Counted from the stretch's first letter, positions 27,337 to 35,420 are shown. The stretch is 64,000 nt of DNA from Clostridia bacterium (GCA_017416765.1 JAFQBE010000013.1:124001-188000); one strand, 5' to 3'. Made by a program: numbers and translations. Notes: generated by a model from the letters alone, not told the origin.

Positions 27337-28488
27337 TTAAAGCAGGAAAATTTGATATATAAACATGAACCAGATTGTATTATTAGGCTCAAAAAAATCA
27401 CTTTTATACATATAAGCGGTTTGGCTTTCCAAAATAAAAAAGAGAATATATGCTGCATATAAGCAAATTTTCAACCATCGTTGCCGGGCATCTTTAAGAA
27501 CAGTAAAGAACAAAAAAGCCAATAATATACACATATACGCATATGTATAAAAAGCAAATCTTGCAAAAATCCAGTTATAGAGAGAAACTATATAAATGGC
27601 AAAATGGAAAACTGAAAGGTTTATGAGAATATCAACCACCGGACCGTAATGCTTCATTTCTTTATAGAAAATTGCTGACAGTATCATCGGTATTGCATGA
27701 AAAAGCACACGCAGAATATTAGTTCCGCCCTCTATTCCTTCTGTAAACCAACCGCCTTCATTATACTGCGAATAACTTGTATCTTCTATTATCTCCATAA
27801 ACTGAGGAAGGAACAGGCTGACAAAAACAAGCGCTGCCACCCCACCGATAACCATTATAAAGGTTGAGACGGACCATGCTTTTTTTCTGCACAAAAAATA
27901 AACAGGTATCATAATTAAAGCAGAATTATGGAATAGGCTTGCAACTGCAACAAATACTAAAAATTTGATAAAGCTACTTTTTTTTTCGGAAAACAGGTAT
28001 TTTGTAGCTAATATAACTATACCTGCAGCAATATACTGCCTTATACCGTTCATCGCCGAAAAATATGTGCCTGTAGCAAAATAAAAAAACAGCGTCAGAA
28101 AAAAATCAGGCGAATATTTTCTGAAGATCAAAAATACCGGTATATATGTAAGCAGTGACGAAACCATAATAAACAGATGACTTGAATTTTCACCGCCAAA
28201 AACAATACTCAAATACTGAAAGGCAGAAAACAAAAAGCTGCTTTCTCCCCAAACCGGCAGAGGATTACCGTTCTCTTCAAGCACTTCAAGCATATGAATA
28301 TAATAAGAAGTATCACCGATTGTATTTCTGAGACCCGCATATAGAATCATAATAACGCAGGGAATAAGAAAGCCCAATAAATTCGGTTTCGGCGTATTCC
28401 ACAGTGTACGGCTTCTGCTAGGGGCAGTCATGCCAAACCATGCGCCAAGCATGCTTATTGCAAAAACAGTCATCAAATCCGTGGTCAT
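27337..28488 (-). CDS. EpsG-like polysaccharide polymerase
   Basis: A 383-aa polytopic membrane protein with about ten hydrophobic segments, including LLGFLIPCVIMILYAGLRN and FIMVIGGVAALVFVSLFLPQ. The motif YAGLRNTIGDTSYY and the segment MNGIRQYIAAGI are typical of the EpsG family, whose members are thought to polymerise exopolysaccharide repeat units outside the membrane like Wzy. Its presence marks the locus as making a polymer. RBS AAGGAT seven bases before the ATG. Confidence 0.87.
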   Translation of the reverse strand: MTTDLMTVFAISMLGAWFGMTAPSRSRTLWNTPKPNLLGFLIPCVIMILYAGLRNTIGDTSYYIHMLEVLEENGNPLPVWGESSFLFSAFQYLSIVFGGENSSHLFIMVSSLLTYIPVFLIFRKYSPDFFLTLFFYFATGTYFSAMNGIRQYIAAGIVILATKYLFSEKKSSFIKFLVFVAVASLFHNSALIMIPVYFLCRKKAWSVSTFIMVIGGVAALVFVSLFLPQFMEIIEDTSYSQYNEGGWFTEGIEGGTNILRVLFHAIPMILSAIFYKEMKHYGPVVDILINLSVFHFAIYIVSLYNWIFARFAFYTYAYMCILLAFLFFTVLKDARQRWLKICLYAAYILFFILESQTAYMYKSDFFEPNNTIWFMFIYQIFLL

Positions 28489-28492
28489 CTGT

Positions 28493-29302
28493 TTAATCCT
28501 TTCGTTGGTCCAGAATGCTATGATAAAGTCTAACTATACTGTTAGGTATAAGCGCAATTATAATCTGCCGCCCGGCCTGAAGCTTATATCCGAATGATAA
28601 ATCAGCTTTTTTACACGCATTGTAACGATACGCTGCACAAATAAAATTGAATTTTATTCTGCGACGCTTATATGTGTTCGCATCTTCTCTTACAAAATAA
28701 AGCGGTTCTAAAATGTTTGCGGCTTTATGTCCGGAAAGATAAAACCGCCAGAATAAATCCACATCTTCTATGCGTTCGGTCTTATCGTTCACTTCATAAC
28801 CGCCAAGCTCACGGAGCACCTGCGTACGCATCATCATTGTGGCATGGCAGCACGGATTGCTTTTTGCCAAGAACTCAATTTGCGGATATTCGGGAACATG
28901 ACGTATTTTTACCTTATCGCTTCCGTCAACAATCTGCATATATGTACCCACACAATCATATTCCGCATGGCTGTCCAGAAAAGCTACCTGCTTTTCAAAG
29001 CGTTCAGGTGCGCAGTAATCATCGCCATCCATTCTGGCACAATATTCTCCGGTTGCAACCTGTAGGCAATGGTTGAGTGTCCGACCGAGTTTTATATTTT
29101 TTTCGTTTCTTATTACAATAATCCTGTTATCTGTCAAAGCAAGCCTTTGAGCCACCGCATAAGTGTCATCAGAAGAACCGTCATCACACATAATCAATTC
29201 AAAATTCTTATATGTTTGCTCTAAAACAGATTTAACGCTTTGCTCAAGCGTATCAGCACAGTTATAAATTCCCATAAGAACGCTGATTTTATGCTTTTCC
29301 AA
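28493..29302 (-). CDS. Family 2 glycosyltransferase
   Basis: A GT2 protein of about 269 aa with ISVLMGIYNCADTLEQSVKS, LIMCDDGSSDDT, YCARMDGDDYCAPERFEKQ (in part DGDDYCAPERFEKQ) and EDVDLFWRFYLSGHK, the catalytic ED region. The best start appears to be a TTG at 29302 with GGGAG eight bases upstream; an earlier TTG at 29311 directly abuts that site. It is the second gene of the locus and may act early in repeat-unit assembly. Confidence 0.88.
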   Translation of the reverse strand: MEKHKISVLMGIYNCADTLEQSVKSVLEQTYKNFELIMCDDGSSDDTYAVAQRLALTDNRIIVIRNEKNIKLGRTLNHCLQVATGEYCARMDGDDYCAPERFEKQVAFLDSHAEYDCVGTYMQIVDGSDKVKIRHVPEYPQIEFLAKSNPCCHATMMMRTQVLRELGGYEVNDKTERIEDVDLFWRFYLSGHKAANILEPLYFVREDANTYKRRRIKFNFICAAYRYNACKKADLSFGYKLQAGRQIIIALIPNSIVRLYHSILDQRKD

Positions 29303-29326
29303 ACGGTTCAACTCCCAAAATAAAAA

Positions 29327-31243
29327 TTACTCTTCGCTTTTAAAATTCGGTACAAGACTCAGCAGGGTTTCGCGCACATTGAGCCTGTCCACCTTTTTCA
29401 GATTTTCAAGACCTGCTTCCAACTGTTCGCTGCTGAAATCGACCGGAGGAAGAACAAAAATTTTATCGTTGCAGGTAAGCTGCATCTGCGTTTCTTCTTC
29501 AGAAAGGGTAAGCTCTTCATAGAGCTTTTCGCCGGGGCGAAGACCGGTGAACTCAATTTTAATATCTTCATATGGCTTATATCCCGAAAGTGTAATCAGC
29601 TTTTCAGCAAGTGAAGTTATACTTACGGGTTCGCCCATATCCAGCACAAATATTTCGCCGCCTTTGGCTATGCCGCCCGCCTGAACAACAAGCTGTGCAG
29701 CTTCGGGTATGGTCATAAAGTAGCGTGTGATGTCCTTGTGTGTAACCGTTACGGGACCGCCCAAAGCAATCTGCTCCTTAAAAATAGGAATAACGCTGCC
29801 GTTTGAACCGAGAACGTTGCCGAAACGGACGGCAGCAAAATGCGTACCGGTATTTTTGCGTTCGAAATACTGGATAATAAGTTCAGTTACACGCTTTGTG
29901 GCACCCATTACATTTGTGGGGTTGACAGCCTTATCGGTTGAGAGAATAACAAACTTTTTAACCTTGCTGTCAATTGCCGCCTGAGCTGTGTTGTATGTGC
30001 CGAAAATATTATTCTTTACTGCTTCACAGGGGCTGTCTTCCATAAGCGGAACATGCTTGTGTGCTGCCGCATGGAACACAACGGACGGCTTGAATTCTTC
30101 AAAGACTTCTTTGAGCCTTGCAGGGTCCTGGACAGAGCCTATACGGATAAAGAACTGAACCTTACCCTTATATTTCCTGTCGAGCTTGTTTTTGAGAACA
30201 AACGCATTGTTTTCATAGTTGTCGAAAATTATAACCTTTTCGGGTGAATAGCGTGCAACCTGAGTACATATTTCCGAGCCTATTGAACCGCCGCCACCTG
30301 TTACAACAACAGTCTGCCCTTTAAGATAGGAACAGATTTCCGTATTGAGCGTAACCTCCGGACGGGCAAGCAGGTCGGTAATTTCAACATCACGGACAGT
30401 TGTTTCATTTGCATTTTTTTCTGTAATTTCCTGAATGGAAAGTGAAGTTTTGAGAGTGCAGCCTGTTTCCATTGCAAGGCGGAGAATTTCACTTCTCCTC
30501 TGCGGAGATGCCGAAGGAATCGCATAGATAATTTCATTAATGCGGAATTTTTTGGCAAGCTCGGGTATATCCTCGCAAGTGCCTTTAATCGGCACGCCCT
30601 CAACATGTCTGCCGCGCTTCATCGGACTGTCATCTACAAAAACAACAGGCTTTCCGTTGGCAAAGCTTTTAGCTTCATATTCTTTTAAAATAAGCAAGCC
30701 CATATCGCCCGCACCGATAATCATAACGCGCTTATTTTTGCGGTTGCGAAGAAGCAGGGAATCGGCGCGTGCTTTTGAAACACGACGCAATACGCGGTAA
30801 ATAAGTCGGACCGAACCGACAACAGCCGTAATAAGCAGCACCGCTGTAAAATACACACTGACACGCAGAACCTGTGCATCCAGAAAAGCAAGCCTGTCCG
30901 CCATGGAGTCGATACCTATTGTAATAAAGGTTGCAACAGCCGAGGCGCCGGCGCAGCGTACAAGCTCGTGCAGGCCGGCATATTCCCACAGGCTGTTATA
31001 CAGCCCGAAAAACATATATGTACATACAAACACAAGCGCAGTATATAAGCTTCTGCCTATAAGTGCCGGAACAATCTGTGTGACAAATTCATCCCACGGA
31101 TAGTTCATTGCACATATGCCCGCAAAAGCAAGGTTTACTGAAACCGCATCAATAAGCACAAGCAGAAGCCTGCGCAGACTTAATATAAAGAATGATTTAC
31201 GTTCTTCGGGAGTACCGAGATTCTTTGAAAATCCGTTGCTCAA
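29327..31243 (-). CDS. CapD-type nucleotide-sugar 4,6-dehydratase/epimerase
   Basis: A 638-aa membrane-anchored enzyme with four N-terminal hydrophobic segments (such as LLLVLIDAVSVNLAFAGICA), a first Rossmann-like CoA-binding domain (VMIIGAGDMGLLIL), and a C-terminal short-chain dehydratase domain starting VVTGGGGSIGSEICTQV with AAHKHVPLMEDSPCEA and VMGATKR. It matches WbpM/FlaA1/PglF-type 4,6-dehydratases that act on UDP-GlcNAc to start synthesis of 2,4-diamino or deoxyamino sugars. The start is a TTG with AAAGGCGG upstream. It is the first gene of the locus and has a strong promoter. Confidence 0.92.
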   Translation of the reverse strand: MSNGFSKNLGTPEERKSFFILSLRRLLLVLIDAVSVNLAFAGICAMNYPWDEFVTQIVPALIGRSLYTALVFVCTYMFFGLYNSLWEYAGLHELVRCAGASAVATFITIGIDSMADRLAFLDAQVLRVSVYFTAVLLITAVVGSVRLIYRVLRRVSKARADSLLLRNRKNKRVMIIGAGDMGLLILKEYEAKSFANGKPVVFVDDSPMKRGRHVEGVPIKGTCEDIPELAKKFRINEIIYAIPSASPQRRSEILRLAMETGCTLKTSLSIQEITEKNANETTVRDVEITDLLARPEVTLNTEICSYLKGQTVVVTGGGGSIGSEICTQVARYSPEKVIIFDNYENNAFVLKNKLDRKYKGKVQFFIRIGSVQDPARLKEVFEEFKPSVVFHAAAHKHVPLMEDSPCEAVKNNIFGTYNTAQAAIDSKVKKFVILSTDKAVNPTNVMGATKRVTELIIQYFERKNTGTHFAAVRFGNVLGSNGSVIPIFKEQIALGGPVTVTHKDITRYFMTIPEAAQLVVQAGGIAKGGEIFVLDMGEPVSITSLAEKLITLSGYKPYEDIKIEFTGLRPGEKLYEELTLSEEETQMQLTCNDKIFVLPPVDFSSEQLEAGLENLKKVDRLNVRETLLSLVPNFKSEE

Positions 31244-31291
31244 TCGAATACCGCCTTTCAGAAATTTCTGTATTTTACTAAAATTATTTTT

Positions 31292-31320
31292 ATTATAATA
31301 CTATATTGTAAAAATGTCAA
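31292..31320 (-). promoter_or_regulatory. Promoter of the polysaccharide locus
   Basis: Minus-strand TTGACA (31315-31320), 17-bp spacer, TATAAT (31292-31297), a perfect consensus. No other convincing promoter is seen between here and 17.3 kb, so it may drive the whole 13-gene unit. Confidence 0.8.
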
Positions 31321-31342
31321 TCATAACGAGGATATAATTATA

Positions 31343-31371
31343 TTGACAAACCACTGCCAAATTGCTATTAT
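31343..31371 (+). promoter_or_regulatory. Promoter of the small gene at 31421
   Basis: TTGACA (31343-31348), 17-bp spacer, TATTAT (31366-31371), divergent from the polysaccharide-locus promoter. The predicted transcript begins with a short hairpin (CGGTAT/ATACCG at 31379-31393). Confidence 0.7.
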
Positions 31372-31420
31372 TTTTTTGCGGTATATAATACCGTAATATT
31401 TTCAAAGGAGAAATTTAATT

Positions 31421-31729
31421 ATGATAGGTTTAGGTAAATGGGGCTGCCATGTTGACACTATGTTTTTCAGCGGCGATGTAGAGCTTACCGTAAAAGAGAA
31501 GGACGGCGAATACGATTTTGATGTTGTTCTTCCCGGTATTGATATACCCTCTTACGAGGTAAAGGATATTGAAGAAGATGATGACACTATCATTGCCACA
31601 ATCTATGTTCCAGATATAAACAAGGACGCAGAGCTTAATGTAACATTTGACGGCGATACCTTCAGCGGTTTCCTTAAAATACCCTTCCTCGGCAAAATCA
31701 AATTCAAGGACGGATATAAAATCGGCTGA
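31421..31729 (+). CDS. Hypothetical 102-aa acidic beta-rich protein
   Basis: I do not recognise a family. The protein is acidic, without signal peptide or membrane segment, and appears to be all beta strands: GDVELTVKEKDGEYDFDVVL, TIIATIYVPDI, AELNVTFDGDTFSGFLKIP. The alternating strand pattern suggests a small beta-barrel or lipocalin-like fold. It has its own strong promoter and an AAGGAG ribosome site, is divergent from the polysaccharide locus, and is followed 32 bp later by a metallophosphoesterase gene. Confidence 0.7.
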   Translation: MIGLGKWGCHVDTMFFSGDVELTVKEKDGEYDFDVVLPGIDIPSYEVKDIEEDDDTIIATIYVPDINKDAELNVTFDGDTFSGFLKIPFLGKIKFKDGYKIG

Positions 31730-31761
31730 TTTTTAAAGTTCAGCTTTTCAGGAGGTAAAAA

Positions 31762-32901
31762 ATGGACGTAATCACTTCAACAATAACTCTGGTCATATCT
31801 TTTATTCTTGCCATCGGTCAGGTACTGTCCCCCGTTGGCGCGCTTATAAAAGCCGGCGGTGAGGATGCATTTTTCACAGAATGGTCAGCGACCGATGAAT
31901 TCGGTGCGGATGACTATATTGAGCTCAAAAAAGAGCCCGGCAAAGATTTTGTTATACTCAACCTTGCAGATTTACAGCTGCAGGATGACGAAATCTATGC
32001 AAAGGCAGGCAAATACACCTTTGAGCTTGTTGAAAAGCTTGTAGAGGATACCGACCCCGACCTTATCACCCTTACCGGCGACAATGCCTGGGACACAATG
32101 TCATACCTTGAAACCATTAAGCTGGTCGATTCCTTCGGTATTCCGTGGGCACCCGTAATGGGTAACCATGACGGTCAGGGCTGCATCAGCGAATTCTGGG
32201 CAGCCTACCACATATCCGAATCAGAAAACTCTGTTTTTGAGTTTGGTCCTGCAGATATGGGCTACGGAAATTATATTGTTAATGTAACAGAAAACGGCAG
32301 AATTGTTCATACCGTGTTCTTTATGGACACACACAACAACCGCGACTATACGCTTGAAGACGGAACGGTTGTAGGCGGCTACGACCACCTTTGGGAAAAC
32401 CAGATGGCATGGTATGAATGGGCAGTCAAGGGCATAGCAAAGCTTGCTAATCATACCGTTCCCAGTACCGTATTTATGCATATTCCCGTTGTTGAATACC
32501 TTGATGCATGGGTAAAGTATATGGACGGTCCGTATGAATTCGGCACTATTGATAACAAGTATTACCCCATAGCAAGCGGCAGCAAATTTGAAGTAGGCGG
32601 CTTCCCATGCCATGAAGCAGGCGACGGTACAGTAACCCTTTTCAATAACGGCTTCTTCAGCCTTTGCCAACGCCTTGGAAGCACAAAAGATATCATTGTC
32701 GGACACGACCATGTAAATGATTTCTCTATTCTCCACGAAGGGATCCGTCTTACATATGCCGTAAAAACCGGCTTCGGCAGCTATTGGCAGCCCGAATTTA
32801 TAGGCGGCACAACTGTAAATATTAACACCTTCGGTATAGCAACAATAACCCAGCACTACTATGACCTTGCAGAAAACGGCTGGGATATCACAGACGATTG
32901 A
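31762..32901 (+). CDS. Calcineurin-like metallophosphoesterase with N-terminal membrane segment
   Basis: A 379-aa protein. An N-terminal hydrophobic stretch (ITLVISFILAIGQVLSPVGA) could be a signal anchor. Metallophosphoesterase motifs follow: LNLADLQLQD (motif I, with Gln in place of the usual His of DxH), LTGDNAWD, VMGNHDG and VGHDHVNDF; VFMHIPVVEY is the fourth metal-ligand region. This layout resembles purple-acid/Dcr2-like phosphatases. The D-x-Q variant occurs in some family branches. The substrate is unknown. RBS AGGAGG is strong. Confidence 0.82.
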   Translation: MDVITSTITLVISFILAIGQVLSPVGALIKAGGEDAFFTEWSATDEFGADDYIELKKEPGKDFVILNLADLQLQDDEIYAKAGKYTFELVEKLVEDTDPDLITLTGDNAWDTMSYLETIKLVDSFGIPWAPVMGNHDGQGCISEFWAAYHISESENSVFEFGPADMGYGNYIVNVTENGRIVHTVFFMDTHNNRDYTLEDGTVVGGYDHLWENQMAWYEWAVKGIAKLANHTVPSTVFMHIPVVEYLDAWVKYMDGPYEFGTIDNKYYPIASGSKFEVGGFPCHEAGDGTVTLFNNGFFSLCQRLGSTKDIIVGHDHVNDFSILHEGIRLTYAVKTGFGSYWQPEFIGGTTVNINTFGIATITQHYYDLAENGWDITDD

Positions 32902-32919
32902 TAACCGGTATTTTCTCAC

Positions 32920-32955
32920 AACGGCTTGCGCAAAAAGGTGCAAGCCGTTGTTTAT
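32920..32955 (+). terminator. Terminator after the metallophosphoesterase
   Basis: AACGGCTTGC (32920-32929) pairs with GCAAGCCGTT (32940-32949), 10-base loop, then GTTTAT. The T-run is short. Confidence 0.6.
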
Positions 32956-32990
32956 CCGGCAAAAAATTAATATCCCAAACATAAAAATGC

Positions 32991-33019
32991 TTGACAAGGT
33001 AAAAATAATGTGGTAATAT
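32991..33019 (+). promoter_or_regulatory. Promoter of the tRNA-Ser pair
   Basis: TTGACA (32991-32996), 17-bp spacer, TAATAT (33014-33019), 13 bp before the first tRNA. Confidence 0.75.
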
Positions 33020-33032
33020 AACTTGCACACAC

Positions 33033-33121
33033 GGAGAGATACCGAAGTGGTCATAACGGAACGGTCTTGAAAACCGTCGTACGGCAACGTACCGTGGGTT
33101 CGAATCCCACTCTCTCCGCCA
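33033..33121 (+). tRNA. tRNA-Ser (anticodon TGA)
   Basis: A class II tRNA with acceptor arms GGAGAGA and TCTCTCC, discriminator G and encoded CCA. The anticodon arm is ACGGTCTTGAAAACCGT, with loop CTTGAAA and anticodon TGA, reading UCA-family serine codons. A long variable arm (CGTACGGCAACGTACCG) is present, and the T-arm contains GTGGGTTCGAATCCCAC. Confidence 0.96.
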
Positions 33122-33170
33122 CATTAAAAATTCCTTCTAAAAAGTTGATATTTATAAATTAATTTACCAT

Positions 33171-33260
33171 GGAGAAGTACCCAAGTGGTGAAGGGGCTCC
33201 CCTGCTAAGGGAGTAGGTTGGGCGACTGGCGCGAGGGTTCAAATCCCTCCTTCTCCGCCA
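33171..33260 (+). tRNA. tRNA-Ser (anticodon GCT)
   Basis: A class II tRNA with acceptor arms GGAGAAG/CTTCTCC, an encoded CCA, and anticodon arm CTCCCCTGCTAAGGGAG with anticodon GCT (AGC/AGU serine codons). A long variable arm follows and the T-arm has GAGGGTTCAAATCCCTC. It lies 49 bp after the first tRNA-Ser and shares its promoter. Confidence 0.96.
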
Positions 33261-33262
33261 AA

Positions 33263-33296
33263 AATAAGACAGTCAGAAGACTGTCTTATTTTTTAT
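33263..33296 (+). terminator. Terminator after the tRNA-Ser genes
   Basis: A 12-bp perfect stem, AATAAGACAGTC with GACTGTCTTATT, loop AGAA, followed by a T-run. A strong intrinsic terminator. Confidence 0.9.
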
Positions 33297-33464
33297 CCAT
33301 TGCGAAAGCAATGGTATATCATCGCCGCAGGCGCATATCATCACGCGTCAGCGTGTATATCATCAGCCGCAGGCTGCATTTACTTTCGCAATGATGATAT
33401 ACAAAACTCCGTTTTGGTGATATACAATTTTTGAAATTGATGATATACAATGCTTCGCATTGAT
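33297..33464. repeat. Array of variable short hairpins joined by TATATCATC/GATGATATAC linkers
   Basis: Left half: hairpins CGCCgcaGGCG, CACGCgtcaGCGTG and CAGCCgcaGGCTG are joined by TATATCATC. Right half: AAAACtccGTTTT, CAATTtttgAAATTG and CAATGCttcGCATTG are joined by the complementary linker GATGATATAC. The outer borders CATTGCGAAAG and CTTTCGCAATG are also inverted. It fills the gap between the tRNA terminator and the promoter at 33460. Confidence 0.75.
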
Positions 33465-33488
33465 TTTGCCGTGACTTTATAGTATTAT
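33460..33488 (+). promoter_or_regulatory. Candidate promoter of the 33509 gene group
   Basis: TTGATT (33460-33465), 17-bp spacer, TATTAT (33483-33488). The -35 is provided by the last bases of the hairpin array. Confidence 0.5.
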
Positions 33489-33508
33489 CTTCTCAGGGAA
33501 GTGATTAT

Positions 33509-33856
33509 ATGTCTAAAAACTATTTGCTCATTTATTCCGAACAACTTGCAACAGAAATTGAACTTCTTTGTCAAAACACAAAAGCACCCTCCAACACTCT
33601 GTTTCAAATCCGTAAAAGTTCAAGCAGTATTTACGCAAATATCCGCGAAGCCAACTATGGACAAAGCAAAGCAGATATGCTTTCAAAGTTTGAAATATCG
33701 CTCAAAGAATGCAGCGAAACAGAAGGCTGGTTACAGTTACTATACAACACAAATACCATTGATGAAAAAACATTCAAAATGCACCGTAATCTCTGCGGCA
33801 GAATAAGAAGAATGTTAATTTCGAGCTGTAAAACACTCAAGGAAAGCATAAAATAA
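33509..33856 (+). CDS. Four-helix-bundle protein (23S rRNA intervening-sequence protein family)
   Basis: A 115-aa all-helical protein. The central stretch LFQIRKSSSSIYANIREANY followed by SLKECSETEGWLQLL is the family signature of S23/TIGR02436 four-helix-bundle proteins, which are often encoded in rRNA intervening sequences or as stand-alone genes near mobile regions. They form pentamers in known structures; the cellular role is unclear. It is the first of a set of short AT-rich accessory genes behind the tRNA-Ser pair. Confidence 0.85.
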   Translation: MSKNYLLIYSEQLATEIELLCQNTKAPSNTLFQIRKSSSSIYANIREANYGQSKADMLSKFEISLKECSETEGWLQLLYNTNTIDEKTFKMHRNLCGRIRRMLISSCKTLKESIK

Positions 33857-33881
33857 TCCCTGAATCAAGGAGCAAAGTAAA

Positions 33882-34358
33882 ATGAGCAAAGACTGGTTAT
33901 TTTCAACCGACGAATACATATGCGATTTAAGAACGGTTGCCGTTCTTGTGAAAGATAATAAAATCCTTGTTCAGAGAGATAAAGGCGGAAAAGAATATGC
34001 CCTTCCCGGCGGTCATGTAAAAATCGGTGAAACTCTGGAAGACGGACTAATTCGTGAAACCATGGAAGAAATGGGTGTGCAGATAAAGTGCAACCGTTTA
34101 CTGTGGAGCGAAGAATGCTTCTGGGAGTGGAACGGAAAACAAGCGCACAATATTGCTTTTTATTATCTGGTCGAATTGTGTGACGGTTTTGAAATTTCCG
34201 ACAACGGAGAATTCGTTTCACAAAAAGATAATTGTGATGTTGTTATCGGCTGGATGCCTATTGACAAACTTAAAAGCATTACCATTTATCCCGAATTTTT
34301 AAAGGAAGAAATACACCGCTTGAACGAACCCATAAAACATTTTGTATCTAAAAGTTAA
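33882..34358 (+). CDS. Nudix hydrolase
   Basis: A 158-aa protein with a complete Nudix box: GGHVKIGETLEDGLIRETME continuing EEMGVQ, which provides the G-x5-E-x7-R-E-x2-E-E-x-G metal-binding pattern. Nudix enzymes hydrolyse nucleoside diphosphates linked to another group. The substrate cannot be told. The following gene starts 26 bp later. RBS: AAGGAG about ten bases before the ATG. Confidence 0.9.
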   Translation: MSKDWLFSTDEYICDLRTVAVLVKDNKILVQRDKGGKEYALPGGHVKIGETLEDGLIRETMEEMGVQIKCNRLLWSEECFWEWNGKQAHNIAFYYLVELCDGFEISDNGEFVSQKDNCDVVIGWMPIDKLKSITIYPEFLKEEIHRLNEPIKHFVSKS

Positions 34359-34384
34359 CCTATAAATTCCCCCAGGTGAAAACA

Positions 34385-34891
34385 ATGATTATTCTGATTC
34401 TCGGTGCATCTCACACAGGCAAAACAGCGCTTGCACAAAAGCTTCTTGAAAAATATAAATATCCTTATCTGTCAATCGACCACCTTAAAATGGGTTTAAT
34501 CCGCAGCGGTAACACAGAGCTTACACCCCTGAGCGATGACGATGAACTGACAGCATATCTGTGGCCGATAGTGCGCGAAATGATTAAAACCGCCATTGAA
34601 AACAAGCAGAATATGATTGTTGAAGGCTGCTATATTCCGTTTGACTGGGCAAAGGATTTTGATAAAAACTATCTTAAAAACATCACCCATTACTGCCTTG
34701 TAATGAGCGAAAAATATATAAAAAATCACTTTGACGATATAGTGAATTACGCAAATGTAATTGAGGAACGCTTGTATGATGACTGCACGCTCGAAGATGT
34801 TTTATCCGACAACGCACGGTTTGCAGAGCTTGCACAAAAGCACAACCTGAATATTGTGCTGATTGACGACGAATATAAAACTGATTTGTAA
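34385..34891 (+). CDS. P-loop kinase-like ATP-binding protein
   Basis: A 168-aa protein with Walker A LGASHTGKTALAQ and LSIDHLKMGLIRSG, then IENKQNMIVEGCYIPFDW, which resembles small kinases of the zeta-toxin/2-phosphoglycerate kinase and adenylate kinase type. The substrate is unknown. The start is taken as the ATG at 34385 with AGGTGA six bases upstream; the in-frame GTG at 34376 overlaps that site. It is probably co-transcribed with the Nudix gene and the following acetyltransferase-like gene. Confidence 0.78.
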   Translation: MIILILGASHTGKTALAQKLLEKYKYPYLSIDHLKMGLIRSGNTELTPLSDDDELTAYLWPIVREMIKTAIENKQNMIVEGCYIPFDWAKDFDKNYLKNITHYCLVMSEKYIKNHFDDIVNYANVIEERLYDDCTLEDVLSDNARFAELAQKHNLNIVLIDDEYKTDL

Positions 34892-34916
34892 AATATTTCA
34901 GCGGAGAAGTGTTAAA

Positions 34917-35420
34917 ATGAATTTCACTTTTACTTTTCTTGATAAACAGAATACCGAAAAATTTTTGCCGCAGCTTTTTGAAATTCTTCATTCAAACATG
35001 AGCATAATTGCACCTACGGGCAACACATACGAAGAAGATTTCGCAATGTGGAATTCCTGCATTTTCCCCGCAATACAAAAGGAAAACCGTCAGATTGTTC
35101 TGATATATTCCGATGAAAAGCTTGCAGGATATTTCCAATACTACACAACCGATATTTCGCTTATGATGGAAGAAATACAGTTGAAAAAAGAGTATCATTC
35201 AAGCGGTGCTTTCCGTCAGCTTTATTCATGGCTTATTCCAAAGCTGCCGCAGAATCTGCAATATGTTGAAGCATATTCAAACAAGCAAAATCTAAAATCG
35301 CAGAAAATACTCGAACACTTCGGACTGGCAAAATGCGGCGAAAACAAAAACGGCAATTCATATTACTACAAGGGTGAATATCATAAATTGGCGGCACTTT
35401 ATAAACAACCCCAATTTTAA
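34917..35420 (+). CDS. GNAT-family acetyltransferase-like protein
   Basis: A 167-aa protein of GNAT-like layout: N-terminal helix with FLPQLFEILHSNMSIIAP, central beta strands QIVLIYSDEKLAGYFQYY, the EIQLKKEYHSSGAFRQLYSW segment covering the acetyl-CoA-binding loop region, and EAYSNKQNLKSQKILEHFGL near the C-terminus, typical of the last GNAT helix. The pyrophosphate loop Q/R-x-x-G-x-G/A is replaced by YHSSGAF. The acceptor is unknown. The start at 34917 has GGAG upstream; a longer frame from 34863 overlaps the previous gene. Confidence 0.78.
   Translation: MNFTFTFLDKQNTEKFLPQLFEILHSNMSIIAPTGNTYEEDFAMWNSCIFPAIQKENRQIVLIYSDEKLAGYFQYYTTDISLMMEEIQLKKEYHSSGAFRQLYSWLIPKLPQNLQYVEAYSNKQNLKSQKILEHFGLAKCGENKNGNSYYYKGEYHKLAALYKQPQF

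Noticed and set aside
32221-33087. 288-aa minus-strand ORF opposite the metallophosphoesterase and running into tRNA-Ser
   Set aside because: It overlaps a coding gene with intact motifs, a terminator and a tRNA gene.
33171-33260. tRNA-Ser 3' end used as an integration site with a matching right attachment repeat
   Set aside because: I searched the accessory group to 36.8 kb by eye and saw no second copy of the tRNA 3' end and no integrase.
33297-33464. CRISPR array
   Set aside because: Units are short palindromes with linkers of about nine bases that invert at the centre; there are no 25-37 bp direct repeats, no uniform spacers and no cas genes.
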